46,950 nt of DNA, taken from NCBI GenBank assembly GCA_021373255.1, contig JAJFTD010000011.1, forward strand, positions 1-46,950, read 5' to 3'. Shown here one piece after another: positions 8,303 to 16,746 of this stretch (position 1 is its first letter; the number at the start of each line of letters is the position of its first letter). Source of the stretch: a bacterium. Lineage in GTDB: Bacteria; Armatimonadota; UBA5829. The translations under genes and the position numbers were made by a program. The notes below the pieces were generated by a model. The model saw only the letters and a list, made by a program, of their open reading frames with translations, was not told the DNA's origin and searched no databases.

Positions 8303-10537
8303 ATGATAATACAGATTGCCAGCATAGACACCATCATAGAGAGGGTGAAAAGTTATAATGCCGGGACGGATGTTGAGTTAATCCGCCGGGCGTATGATTT
8401 CGCCGCAGAGGCACATAAAGATCAGAAACGCCTCACCGGTGAACCCTACATCATACATCCGCTCGCTACTGCTGAGATTCTTGTCGACCTCGAAATGGAC
8501 GATGCCAGCATTGCCGCCGCGCTGCTCCATGATGTTGTTGAAGACCAAGACTACACAATAGATGACATAAAAGCGAAATTTGGTGAAGAGATAGCCAGAC
8601 TGGTTGATGGTGTCACCAAACTGGCAATGACCGATTTTGAACTCGATCCACAGGACGGTGAGGAGCGCTCAGAAGTTCCTAAAAAGCGTCGTGTTGAGTT
8701 CAGGCGAAGCGCCGAAAACCTCAGGAAAATTTTCCTTGCAATGGCGCGTGACTTTCGGGTGATGGTTATCAAACTCGCCGATCGTCTACACAATATGCGC
8801 AGCCTCAACGGCCAACCAGAAGATCGCCAGCGCAAGATTGCTCAAGAGACGATGCAGATCTACGCTCCACTCGCGCACCGCCTGGGTATCTGGAAAGTAA
8901 AGTGGGAGCTAGAGGACCTGGCGTTCAAGTATATTGAGCCCGAGGCATACGCCGTGGTCGCCGATAAAGTTGCGCGGACCCGCGGTGACCGTGAGGATGA
9001 GCTGAGCGAAGCCGTTGAGATGATCCAAAAGCATTTGGCAAAAGACGGCATAGATGTTACTATTCAAGCCAGACCGAAACACCTGTGGAGCATTTACCAA
9101 AAAATGCTTCGTGAGGAATTGGATTTCAGCGAGATCCATGATCTATCGGCGATCCGCGTAATCGTAGACCGCGTAGGAGACTGTTACCACGCACTGGGGT
9201 TGGTGCACGACCTTTGGATGCCCATACCCGAGCGGTTCTCAGATTACATCGCGAAGCCGAAATCGAACATGTATCAGTCGCTGCACACCAAGGTTATCGG
9301 CCCACGTGGTGAGCCGCTTGAGGTGCAGATACGCACCTGGGATATGCACAGGGTTTCCGAGTTCGGTGTAGCTGCGCACTGGCAATATAAAGAGCGCATG
9401 AGTTCCGGCGATGAGTTCGAGCGCAAGCTATCATGGCTGCGTCAACAGCTCTTCGACTGGCAGATGGACAGCAAGGACGCCGGCGAGTTCCTGCACAGCG
9501 TCATTAACGACCTCTTTACTGATCAGGTTTTTGTATTCACACCCAGGGGCGATGTTATCGACCTTCCCGCCGGTTCCACGCCTGTGGACTTCGCATACCG
9601 CATCCACAGTGATGTAGGCAACCATTGCGTCGGGGCCAGAGTAAACGGCCGCATAGTGCCGCTGACTTATAAATTCAACAACGGCGACATTGTGGAGATC
9701 ATCTCCCGCTCGAACAGCCAGCCGAGTATGGACTGGCTCGCGTTCGTGAAGACCTCGCACGCCCGTAATAGGATCAAATCATACTACAGGCGTCTGCACT
9801 TCGGAGAAAGCATCCAGAAGGGCAGAGAGATGCTTGAACGCGAGTTGGAGCGGCTGGGCCAGGATGTACCTGCAATAATGAAGGGCTCGGATTTGGCTGT
9901 TATCGCCAAGACAATGAACATCCCGAACGAAGAGGAACTGCTTGGGGCTATAGGCTATGGCAGTATCGCCGTTGGGACTGTTGTCAACAAGCTCAAGCTG
10001 CCGGAAGCGCCGAAGCCGCTGGAGTCTTTCACTATCGAGGCGCCCAAGTCTACAGGAAAGACCGCCAAACTAACCGTAACCCTGGATGGTGTAAAAAACC
10101 TGATGATCAGCCGCGCCAAGTGCTGCGCGCCGCTTCCGGGTGAAGAGGTAGTTGGATATGTATCACGAGGCAAGGGTGTGTCACTGCACTCGGTGACGTG
10201 CCCGAACGTAACCGCCTATCGTCTGAACGAACCTGAACGGTTGGTCGATATAAATTGGGCTCAGAGCGACGGTGAAAAATACCCTACGGATATAGCAATT
10301 CGCGCGTTGGACCGCGTGGGCTTGCTCAATGATATCACTGCTGTAATCTCAGAGGCAAAGACTAATATCACCAGTGTGCGGACGAAATCTTTCCCGGATA
10401 AGACCGCCAACGTCGATATGACCGTGGATGTGTCTGATATTCATGTTCTGAACCTTATCATGGTCAAGGTTAATAGCCTCAGTGATGTGATCAAGGTTGA
10501 GCGAGTTTCCGCTCATAGTCCTCGGAAAGGAAAGTAA
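8303..10537 (+). CDS. rel: Bifunctional (p)ppGpp synthetase/hydrolase, Rel/SpoT type
   Basis: 744-residue long RSH protein controlling the stringent response. The HD hydrolase domain is complete, with IIHP (His52) and LLHDVVED (His76-Asp77), so degradation of (p)ppGpp is expected. The synthetase domain has the RPKHLWSIYQKM and YQSLHT motifs and VQIRT. A TGS domain (VFVFTPRGDVIDLPAGSTP onward, about 413-475), a Cys-containing zinc-finger/conserved-cysteine region (AKCCAPLPGE near 610) and a C-terminal ACT domain follow. Both catalytic halves look intact, so this is a bifunctional Rel rather than RelA. ATG 8303 has no strong ribosome binding site. The methyltransferase starts 5 bases after the stop. 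Confidence 0.96.
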   Translation: MIIQIASIDTIIERVKSYNAGTDVELIRRAYDFAAEAHKDQKRLTGEPYIIHPLATAEILVDLEMDDASIAAALLHDVVEDQDYTIDDIKAKFGEEIARLVDGVTKLAMTDFELDPQDGEERSEVPKKRRVEFRRSAENLRKIFLAMARDFRVMVIKLADRLHNMRSLNGQPEDRQRKIAQETMQIYAPLAHRLGIWKVKWELEDLAFKYIEPEAYAVVADKVARTRGDREDELSEAVEMIQKHLAKDGIDVTIQARPKHLWSIYQKMLREELDFSEIHDLSAIRVIVDRVGDCYHALGLVHDLWMPIPERFSDYIAKPKSNMYQSLHTKVIGPRGEPLEVQIRTWDMHRVSEFGVAAHWQYKERMSSGDEFERKLSWLRQQLFDWQMDSKDAGEFLHSVINDLFTDQVFVFTPRGDVIDLPAGSTPVDFAYRIHSDVGNHCVGARVNGRIVPLTYKFNNGDIVEIISRSNSQPSMDWLAFVKTSHARNRIKSYYRRLHFGESIQKGREMLERELERLGQDVPAIMKGSDLAVIAKTMNIPNEEELLGAIGYGSIAVGTVVNKLKLPEAPKPLESFTIEAPKSTGKTAKLTVTLDGVKNLMISRAKCCAPLPGEEVVGYVSRGKGVSLHSVTCPNVTAYRLNEPERLVDINWAQSDGEKYPTDIAIRALDRVGLLNDITAVISEAKTNITSVRTKSFPDKTANVDMTVDVSDIHVLNLIMVKVNSLSDVIKVERVSAHSPRKGK

Positions 10538-10542
10538 AAGTC

Positions 10543-11346
10543 ATGACGCTGGACTACGTGCACGGGTATTCCGAACGCGAAGCGTTCAGGTTAGTTGACC
10601 AGGCTACTACCCTCACGGAGATTCTTCATAGTGATACATACTATGAGCCTGACTCGAATGTGTTGGAAGCCGGGTGTGGTGTCGGGGCGCAAACGATCAC
10701 TCTGGCATCGAACAGCCCGCTGGCTTCATTTACCTCAGTTGATATCTCCTCCGAGTCTGTGAACAGTGCCCGCAGCTTAATCACGGCTGCGGGCATAACG
10801 AATGTGACTTTTAGGATCGAGGATATATTCAACCTCTCCTTTGAGTCTGAGAGCTTCGATCACGTGTTCGTTTGCTTCGTGCTGGAGCACCTTAGTGAGC
10901 CGCTGAGAGCGCTGCAGTGCCTGAAACGTGTGTTGAAACCCGGTGGTACCATAACTGTGATCGAGGGAGATCATGGCTCATGCTATTTCTCTCCTGATAG
11001 CGATGCTGCCCGAGCGGCGATAGCTTGCCTGGTGAGAGCGCAGGCTTCTGGTGGGGGAGACTCGCTCATCGGCCGCCGATTATATCCACTTCTATGCGAC
11101 GCTCGATTCAAGGGAGTATCAGTATCGCCGAGAATGGTATATGTGGATGCCGGCAAGCCGCACCTGGTGGATGGATTCACCCGCAAGACCTTCACTGCGA
11201 TGGTGGAAGGTGTGAGAGAAGAAGCCCTTGCATCCGGGATGATAGACCAGGACACGTGGGACCAGGGCATCCGTGATCTCTACCGAACAACCGAACCCGA
11301 CGGGACTTTCTGCTACACATTTTTCAAAGCCACAGCGATCAAATAG
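10543..11346 (+). CDS. Class I SAM-dependent methyltransferase
   Basis: 267-residue cytoplasmic protein with the class I methyltransferase fold. Motif I is VLEAGCGVGAQT (about 44-55), the acidic motif II end is FTSVDISSES, the central DHVFVCFVLEHL motif lies near 107, and LKPGGTITVIEGD is the typical post-III strand. The HL pair and the overall order resemble the UbiE/Methyltransf_11 group. The substrate is unknown; a C-terminal 100-residue extension probably covers the active site. AAAGGAAA at the end of rel (about 10526-10533) can serve as ribosome binding site, so translation is probably coupled. The stop TAG at 11344-11346 directly abuts the stop of the convergent gene, with no spacer between them. 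Confidence 0.85.
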   Translation: MTLDYVHGYSEREAFRLVDQATTLTEILHSDTYYEPDSNVLEAGCGVGAQTITLASNSPLASFTSVDISSESVNSARSLITAAGITNVTFRIEDIFNLSFESESFDHVFVCFVLEHLSEPLRALQCLKRVLKPGGTITVIEGDHGSCYFSPDSDAARAAIACLVRAQASGGGDSLIGRRLYPLLCDARFKGVSVSPRMVYVDAGKPHLVDGFTRKTFTAMVEGVREEALASGMIDQDTWDQGIRDLYRTTEPDGTFCYTFFKATAIK

Positions 11347-13539
11347 CTATCGCAGCCAATTATTCATAGCATGCGGCCGGTGAGCTAGGTATATAGCCTC
11401 GGCGGCATCCGCGCGTGAGATCGGATCATCAGGTCTGAACGTGCCCGGCTGGGTGTTCTCAAAGAGTTCTGCACTGATCCTATGAGCGGCAAGGGTTTCT
11501 ACTGCGGCATAATATGGCGACTCTTTGGGCACATCGGCATAGGTCGGTTTCTCAGGTATCACCAATCCATCCCACTCCCTTTGCTTCACCTCCACCAGCC
11601 GCATAGCGAACTCACCTCGCGTGATCAGATAATTCGGTGAGGTGGGTGGGTCGGATGTGTTGACTGACCTGCCTTCCAAGCGCATCAACTGGTTCATAGC
11701 CAGTGTCGCTTCATCTTGAGTGAGCGGATCTTCTGGTCTGAACTGCTCTTCGTCCATCACGCCTCTTGCTGTCATGAAATTAATCGCTGCAAAGTGCCTG
11801 GTATCGCGGTCTACATCCGAGTTCCAGTTTATATATGCATATTGCGACAGCAGCTTGTCCTGAATCCAAGCAGGGTTGATCTCATTCAATGGACGGCTAT
11901 ACAAAATGCTCCAGTAAGCCGCTACAGCCGCTGTCTGCCCCAGCGACATACGCACAGGCTCCATACGAAGCGTTCCATATCCGACATGCGAAGCTGACAC
12001 CGCTGTTGAAACCAGCAGACCATCCGCCCCAACCGGCACTAAAAGCCCGTAAGGTATTTGATACCAAGGAGTAAAGCCGACCAGCCACATCTCTCCCTCG
12101 CCCTTATGCTCTGCTGAGGGATCGGTGAGTTCCTCTGTTGCGTGGCTGTCCATCGGGTAGTCACCGATGCCTACCGAGTCGACGCGGTGTAATTCGCGTG
12201 CATTAGTGACATCGTTTTCTCTAAACCAATAGTGCCCCAGCACCCTGCGCGCCTCACGTACATAAAGCGATACCGGAAAATTATCGTTATCCAGAAACTC
12301 GTCGTCCGCAAGGCCAAGGTTGGTGTGGCCCCGTTCGTTCTGCATAAAATAAAGATATCCCAGTGCCCTGTCTCGATACATTGAAGCAATTTCACTGCGC
12401 CGCTTTTCGCTTGCTGTCGGATAATCGTAATTAATCCCCGGCCAATCAATGCCGAACGGGTGCTGGTTTATCTCAAACTTACCATTGGGGAGTCGCCCTG
12501 ATGTAGCATTCCAGGTCTCTTGCCAATCCGGTGAGGGTTGATAGTGTTCAGGATTGTATAAGTTTGGCCTCTGAACTTGTGGCGCTGAGGCGTCACCATA
12601 ATCCTTCCAGATCATGAGATATGCATAAGACATCTGCCTTGTATCACCCTCACCCGTGCTGCCTGGGAGAATTTCCTGCCGCTCATTGTTGAAGAAAATT
12701 GACCCTGCATGCGGCTCGTCAGATGTGCGCGGTTCGCGGCCGACATGATAACGCGCTCCGGCGGACACAGAGAAATCCACCGTATCAGTAGCATCGATAA
12801 TAACAGCAGCGTATAAACGCCCTTCGCAGTTTGATGTAAGATCACGAAGAACCGCACCGGCTACTTTCCTGCCGGACATTATGGGCTTTTCAGCGCGAGT
12901 CTTAAGGAAAATGTGAATGTTTTCGTGTTCGTAAAGCATCGATTTAAACACCGCGTTAGCCACTCGCGGTTCATATCTAAGTCCATTTCCGGTTCCATAG
13001 AAACTTATTATCCTGCGGCGAAAGTCCTCGAAGAAGCCGTTAGCTCTGGATGCATTGCGAATGTCCGTGCTGCCGAGGCCGTTAGAAGCCATCCCGCCCA
13101 CGCGGTTCGTTTCCTCCACCAGTGCGACGCGCAGCCCCAATCGTGCGGCAGTCACAGCAGCAGCCGTGCCTGAGGCGGTGGCTCCAATCACCAATAAATC
13201 GAAATGATCTTCATTCGGAGTCCGGCACCAAGTTTTCTCTTGCACCATTGGTCCACTATCACCCAATGAGAACGTGTACCTGGTATTTGAAGCTAAGCCG
13301 GTGATTGTAGTCGAGGCGAACGGCTTTGTTTGGTCGGGTGGGAACATGCCCAGGAGTTTTCCATCTTGAAAAACCTGTGCCTCATGACCATTGTGTCTCC
13401 AATATAAGGCGATAGTGTCAGGCCCCTGTGCTATGGCTTGGAACGCCCCATCAGGGGATGTTGAAAGCTCGGCATATGCACAGGCGGCTGGAACACACAA
13501 TATCGCAAGCATTAGCAGGCATCTCAGTTCCATGTTCAT
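11347..13539 (-). CDS. Secreted FAD-dependent oxidoreductase with fibronectin-III-like and SLH domains
   Basis: 730-residue exported protein. It has a signal peptide (about 1-23, ending near CAYAEL) and a fibronectin-type-III-like domain (about 28-105). A large FAD-binding domain of the FAD-dependent oxidoreductase type (PF12831-like) begins with LLVIGATASGTAAAVTAARL and has the VEETNRVGGMASNGLGS loop. The C-terminal 130 residues carry S-layer homology repeats (FRPEDPLTQDEA, LITRGEFA, YADVPKESPYYAAVETLAAH, FRPDDPISRADAAEAIYL), which would tether it to the cell surface. The dinucleotide loop reads GATASG, not GXGXXG, as is common in this family. Substrate unknown; a role in carbohydrate or cell-wall chemistry is only inferred. 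ATG 13539 has AGGAACC upstream; ATG 13533 is an alternative. Confidence 0.85.
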   Translation of the reverse strand: MNMELRCLLMLAILCVPAACAYAELSTSPDGAFQAIAQGPDTIALYWRHNGHEAQVFQDGKLLGMFPPDQTKPFASTTITGLASNTRYTFSLGDSGPMVQEKTWCRTPNEDHFDLLVIGATASGTAAAVTAARLGLRVALVEETNRVGGMASNGLGSTDIRNASRANGFFEDFRRRIISFYGTGNGLRYEPRVANAVFKSMLYEHENIHIFLKTRAEKPIMSGRKVAGAVLRDLTSNCEGRLYAAVIIDATDTVDFSVSAGARYHVGREPRTSDEPHAGSIFFNNERQEILPGSTGEGDTRQMSYAYLMIWKDYGDASAPQVQRPNLYNPEHYQPSPDWQETWNATSGRLPNGKFEINQHPFGIDWPGINYDYPTASEKRRSEIASMYRDRALGYLYFMQNERGHTNLGLADDEFLDNDNFPVSLYVREARRVLGHYWFRENDVTNARELHRVDSVGIGDYPMDSHATEELTDPSAEHKGEGEMWLVGFTPWYQIPYGLLVPVGADGLLVSTAVSASHVGYGTLRMEPVRMSLGQTAAVAAYWSILYSRPLNEINPAWIQDKLLSQYAYINWNSDVDRDTRHFAAINFMTARGVMDEEQFRPEDPLTQDEATLAMNQLMRLEGRSVNTSDPPTSPNYLITRGEFAMRLVEVKQREWDGLVIPEKPTYADVPKESPYYAAVETLAAHRISAELFENTQPGTFRPDDPISRADAAEAIYLAHRPHAMNNWLR

Positions 13540-13711
13540 TGGTTCCTGTGTTCGACATTACAATGCAGTTCCCCTTCTACCCTTATGAGAGATGCATCAC
13601 TCCGCAGGCGTTTCGCGCATTTACTCTTCCTTATTTCCATAAGCGGACACATTTAGGCTAAGGAATGCCTGGGGCTTGCACCGAATATAATAATGTAGGA
13701 ACCAAGCCGCT

Positions 13712-13740
13712 TTGTAAAGCGTATAAACCTCTGGTATAAT
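13712..13740 (+). promoter_or_regulatory. Sigma-70 promoter with extended -10 for the 13812 gene
   Basis: TTGTAA at 13712-13717 and TATAAT at 13735-13740 are separated by 17 bases, and TGG precedes the -10 (extended -10). The start point would be near 13747, about 65 bases before ATG 13812. Confidence 0.7.
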
Positions 13741-13811
13741 CTGTCTGGATATCTGTCAAAGAATCTTGGATAAAAACGTTTCGCATTTTCCGAGGAGGGA
13801 CTTCTCCCGTT

Positions 13812-14375
13812 ATGGTAGGACTGAAAAGGCACAAGAGAATCGAAGGATGGGCGGTGGAGGTACCGGACGCGGATTCAGAACTGGGGCAGCTTACGCCGAT
13901 ACAACGGCTGGCTGAGAATAACCGGTTGTGGGTGTTCAGCCTGGCGGGCGTTCTGGTATTGGCGATATTGCTGATGTTTATATTCAAGCATTCAGCGAAA
14001 CCCGCTGATCCTTATGGTGTCCGTCCGAGCTATGCCAACAAAGGCTATTACGACGATCAACAGCATAGATTGTTTGCCCAAGAGTTTGCGGTGAACAAAT
14101 CGTATGGATCTGCAGTCATAGAGGCCAACTTCGTCTCTCTAGATCGATTCAAAATCGTCCTCGATGGCAACTGCAGCGCAGATGAGATCGACTACGCCGC
14201 CAAGATGGCTGCGATGCTCATATTGAGAAAGTTCCGTTACAGAGCCGTTGTGCAGTGCTATGTGCGGCGCGCTTCAGATGGAGTCGAACACTTGGCTGCT
14301 ACTACTATATGGTCGCCGAAGAAGTATGGGTTTGTGGTGAAGTTCGAGAACTCCAACGCGCAGATGACAAACTGA
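13812..14375 (+). CDS. Hypothetical single-pass membrane protein
   Basis: 187-residue protein of no family I recognise. A basic N-terminal segment of about 38 residues precedes one hydrophobic helix (LWVFSLAGVLVLAILLMFIF, about 39-58), followed by KHSAKP, so the N-terminus should be cytoplasmic and the remaining 125 residues extracytoplasmic. The soluble part ends in alternating hydrophobic and charged segments and has two cysteines. ATG 13812 is preceded by GAGGAGGGA about ten bases upstream. It has its own promoter at 13712-13740 and lies 97 bases before the SIMPL gene, with which it may be co-transcribed through the structured spacer. Confidence 0.7.
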   Translation: MVGLKRHKRIEGWAVEVPDADSELGQLTPIQRLAENNRLWVFSLAGVLVLAILLMFIFKHSAKPADPYGVRPSYANKGYYDDQQHRLFAQEFAVNKSYGSAVIEANFVSLDRFKIVLDGNCSADEIDYAAKMAAMLILRKFRYRAVVQCYVRRASDGVEHLAATTIWSPKKYGFVVKFENSNAQMTN

Positions 14376-14392
14376 ACCTGATAATTATCCTG

Positions 14393-14467
14393 CACCTCCG
14401 GGTATAAGCATCCTGCTTGCTTATTTAAATTGAGCGGGAAGCCGCTCTAGCTCTATACCTGGAGGTG
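14393..14467 (+). promoter_or_regulatory. Structured leader that can sequester the SIMPL gene ribosome binding site
   Basis: CACCTCCGGGTATA at 14393-14406 pairs over all 14 bases (one G-U) with TATACCTGGAGGTG at 14454-14467, which contains the GGAGGTG ribosome binding site of the next gene. Inside are two further hairpins: AAGCA/TGCTT (14406-14410 with 14414-14418; its first base competes with the outer stem) and a perfect GAGCGG/CCGCTC (14432-14437 with 14442-14447, loop GAAG). The whole resembles a three-way junction. In the closed form the start site would be hidden. Confidence 0.65.
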
Positions 14468-14472
14468 TTGTT

Positions 14473-15168
14473 ATGTACAGTCTTCGGACACTCAGCATAT
14501 ATGCTGCGATCGCCATTTTATTGTGTGTGCTGCCTCTTGCTGCGCAGGCTCAGCAGCCTCAAACTGGCGTTATAGCCACAGGCACATCCACCGTCACAGG
14601 CACCCCGGACACAGCTTTTGTCACATTCGGCGTAATGAACCAGGACCGTGACGCTGCTGCCGCCGCGCGGGAAAATGCAACCAAGACCACAGCGGTGATC
14701 AATGCCATAGTGAGGTTTGGGATTCCACGAAATAATATCCAGACTGTGAACTACTCCGTCTCACCGGTAATGGACTACAAGCAAAATCCACCCGTTACCG
14801 TCGGCTACCAGGTCACAAATCAAGTGCGCGTAAAGACCAAGGATCTCACCAAAACCGGGCAATTGATAGATGCGGCAGTGGGAGCCGGTGCCAACAACGT
14901 GCAATCGATAGAATTTACTGTGGAAGACCCATCTCCCTTGCGAAGACAGGCGCTGGTTAATGCTATTGCAGATGCAAGGGCAAAGGCTCAGGCAATGGCA
15001 GATGCGCTGGGTGTGAAGCTGGGCAGAGTAACACAAGTTTCGGAGTCAGTAGGCATCACCCCACGCCCAATGTATGCCGCCGCAAGATCCGAAGCAGCCC
15101 CTACACCCATTTTACCGGGTGAGGTGGAGATTACCGGCAATGTGACAGTGGTTTATGCGATTTTGTAG
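14473..15168 (+). CDS. SIMPL (DUF541) domain periplasmic protein
   Basis: 231-residue exported protein. The signal peptide spans about 1-27 (hydrophobic core AAIAILLCVLPLAA, cleavage near AQAQQ). The mature part is a SIMPL/DUF541 domain: it begins ATGTSTVTGTPDTAFVTFGV, continues with the QTVNYSVSPVMDY strand, and has the conserved late segment ALVNAIADARAKAQAMADAL followed by a GEVEITGNVTVVYAI ending. E. coli YggE is of this family and is linked to oxidative stress; some family members form large periplasmic rings. Function in this organism is not known. The ribosome binding site GGAGGTG (14461-14467) is 5 bases from ATG 14473 and is embedded in a leader stem that can block it. Confidence 0.9.
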   Translation: MYSLRTLSIYAAIAILLCVLPLAAQAQQPQTGVIATGTSTVTGTPDTAFVTFGVMNQDRDAAAAARENATKTTAVINAIVRFGIPRNNIQTVNYSVSPVMDYKQNPPVTVGYQVTNQVRVKTKDLTKTGQLIDAAVGAGANNVQSIEFTVEDPSPLRRQALVNAIADARAKAQAMADALGVKLGRVTQVSESVGITPRPMYAAARSEAAPTPILPGEVEITGNVTVVYAIL

Positions 15169-15190
15169 CTGAATATAAGACAGATTCCAA

Positions 15191-15228
15191 GGCTGCGAGA
15201 ATCGATCAGAAGTGCAATTCTCGCAGCC
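15191..15228. terminator. Bidirectional hairpin between convergent genes
   Basis: Perfect 12-bp stem: GGCTGCGAGAAT (15191-15202) with ATTCTCGCAGCC (15217-15228), loop of 14 bases. It sits between the SIMPL gene stop (15168) and the HAF-repeat gene stop (15240). No long T-run is present on either side. Confidence 0.65.
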
Positions 15229-15239
15229 CCTTATAGAAG

Positions 15240-16586
15240 TTACTTAGCTCCCACAATTCGTACAGAGTCACTGCCCTGTACTTTGGTTCCATTAAATGTA
15301 GTTCCGGTAAGGGTTAGTGAGGTAGTTTCAGGCAGCAGTTGCAGGTCAGTAGTTTTGAAACGGAAAACCATTTCCTGAGTACCGTCTCCATCTACGTCAT
15401 CAAGCTCGTGAGCAATCGATGATGCTCCAGCAAGCATTACTGTTGAATAGTCTAAATCTTTAATTCTGAAATCTTCTGAAGCAAAGACAGCTACTGCCAC
15501 TTTCCCTTTACTCTTCAAGTTGATCACGTTTGGCTCTTCATTTGGCCTGATGTCGATTTTAGTGATATAGATAGGATTCAACAGCAGAGCATGATAATTC
15601 CGCTGTTGGTCTACGCCAGTAGCGGCGATCTGGCTGTGATTATTGATGCGGATAGGTGCTATTACCGTCCAACCGGATCCGGGCAAGATCATATCATTTA
15701 GATTCATCCATGTCTCATTTCTGTAGAGCATTGGTATGGAGATTAGGGAACGGTAATTAAACCTGATACGTCCGACAATTTCACCCAAATCGTTTATGTC
15801 ATAATTGTAATCCATTGTATTGCCGCAGCTAATGCCCAAATCTGTAGGAACTCCGTCTTTCCATAAAACAATTCTTTCTCCACTAGGTCCATCATCTCTA
15901 GAATTAAAGGCAATGCCGATGACATCACCCATATTGTTGATCCGATTACCGATACATAAGTAACAACCAGGGAGAGGCTCCAGGTATCTTGCTGTTCCGT
16001 TTTTCCAGATGAAAGTGCGATAACTGAACGGGAACGTACCCCTAATTACACCCAGGATTTGGCCTTTGTCATTAATATCTCTGCCTCTGCTATCATGATT
16101 CGAGTCAAGACCCTCCAACATCGACAAAACACCATCTTTCCATCTGAAAGCATGGTTATCGGCATAGCCTGTAACCTCACTTTGGTTATTTATGGCTGTA
16201 GCATAACAGTCTTTTCCTGCTGGCGGCACTCCCAGATCAGTAAGGCTTCCGTCGCGCCAGATAAAACCATGATTCTGTCGATTTGCATAATAGTAGCAAC
16301 CTACTATTTCGCTAAGATCATTTAGATCATAAGCTATTGCAAACAGCCGATTAGGAATGTCAATGTTGTGGAGAGAGCCGTCCCAGAAGAATAAATGTGG
16401 AGTGCCATATGAATAACAAGCTACTTCCCCCAGATTATTCAAGCCAGAAGGATAACTTGCATTCCGACCGAATGTGCCACAACTAATTACCTCATAACGT
16501 AATTCTGCTCCTGCTCTGGGCACCCAGAGATTCAATGATAACAAGCCGATGAGTAAAGTGAGAATACATTTTCTGTTCAATTGCAT
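15240..16586 (-). CDS. Secreted HAF-repeat protein
   Basis: About 448-residue exported protein. After a signal peptide (core ILTLLIGLLSLNLW, cleavage near RAGAEL) come about six copies of a HAF-type repeat of roughly 45-50 residues, each with an INN.GEV.G turn and an F.W.DG..T.L strand pair (for example INNQSEVTGYADNHAFRWKD). Such repeats probably form a beta-propeller-like surface protein. The last 100 residues (from IDIRPNEEPNVINLKSKGKV) match a C-terminal domain common in secreted proteins of environmental bacteria and archaea. Start: TTG 16598, ATG 16586 and TTG 16580 are all in frame. AAGGAGG at 16590-16596 is only three bases from the ATG but well placed for TTG 16580, so the true start may be 16580. 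Confidence 0.8.
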   Translation of the reverse strand: MQLNRKCILTLLIGLLSLNLWVPRAGAELRYEVISCGTFGRNASYPSGLNNLGEVACYSYGTPHLFFWDGSLHNIDIPNRLFAIAYDLNDLSEIVGCYYYANRQNHGFIWRDGSLTDLGVPPAGKDCYATAINNQSEVTGYADNHAFRWKDGVLSMLEGLDSNHDSRGRDINDKGQILGVIRGTFPFSYRTFIWKNGTARYLEPLPGCYLCIGNRINNMGDVIGIAFNSRDDGPSGERIVLWKDGVPTDLGISCGNTMDYNYDINDLGEIVGRIRFNYRSLISIPMLYRNETWMNLNDMILPGSGWTVIAPIRINNHSQIAATGVDQQRNYHALLLNPIYITKIDIRPNEEPNVINLKSKGKVAVAVFASEDFRIKDLDYSTVMLAGASSIAHELDDVDGDGTQEMVFRFKTTDLQLLPETTSLTLTGTTFNGTKVQGSDSVRIVGAK

Positions 16587-16601
16587 ATCCTCCTTCAAAT
16601 G

Positions 16602-16613
16602 TCACAATTGTGA
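16602..16613. promoter_or_regulatory. Perfect 12-bp palindrome (operator candidate)
   Basis: TCACAATTGTGA is a perfect palindrome just downstream of the likely start point of the HAF-repeat gene and 15 bases from its ATG. Its position would let a dimeric repressor block transcription; no regulator is known for it. Confidence 0.4.
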
Positions 16614-16623
16614 GATATGATTA

Positions 16624-16652
16624 TTGTTAACATGGAAATGTTTGGCTGTCAA
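16624..16652 (-). promoter_or_regulatory. Probable promoter of the HAF-repeat gene
   Basis: On the minus strand TTGACA (complement of 16647-16652) is followed after 17 bases by TAACAA (complement of 16624-16629). The -35 is perfect and the -10 is weak, which fits a regulated promoter. It is divergent from the kinase promoter. Confidence 0.45.
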
Positions 16653-16671
16653 GCGTTTTCTTTGCTTGCCA

Positions 16672-16701
16672 TTGTCTAAGCCTTGCCAGTTCTGGTATAC
16701 T
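16672..16701 (+). promoter_or_regulatory. Probable promoter of the histidine kinase operon
   Basis: TTGTCT at 16672-16677 and TATACT at 16696-16701 with an 18-base spacer; TGG before the -10 makes it an extended -10. The start point would be near 16708, about 39 bases before ATG 16747. Confidence 0.55.
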
Positions 16702-16746
16702 TTCCTGGGTGATAAGCCCCACTAATGCAAATGTTGGTTTAGTATT

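Noticed and set aside
9411-9617. Short plus-strand frame within rel
   Set aside because: It overlaps the intact synthetase-TGS region of rel in another frame and has no independent signals.
16602-16613. CRP binding site
   Set aside because: CRP sites have TGTGA and TCACA in the opposite order with a 6-base spacer; here the halves are TCACA-AT-TGTGA, so only a generic palindrome is claimed.
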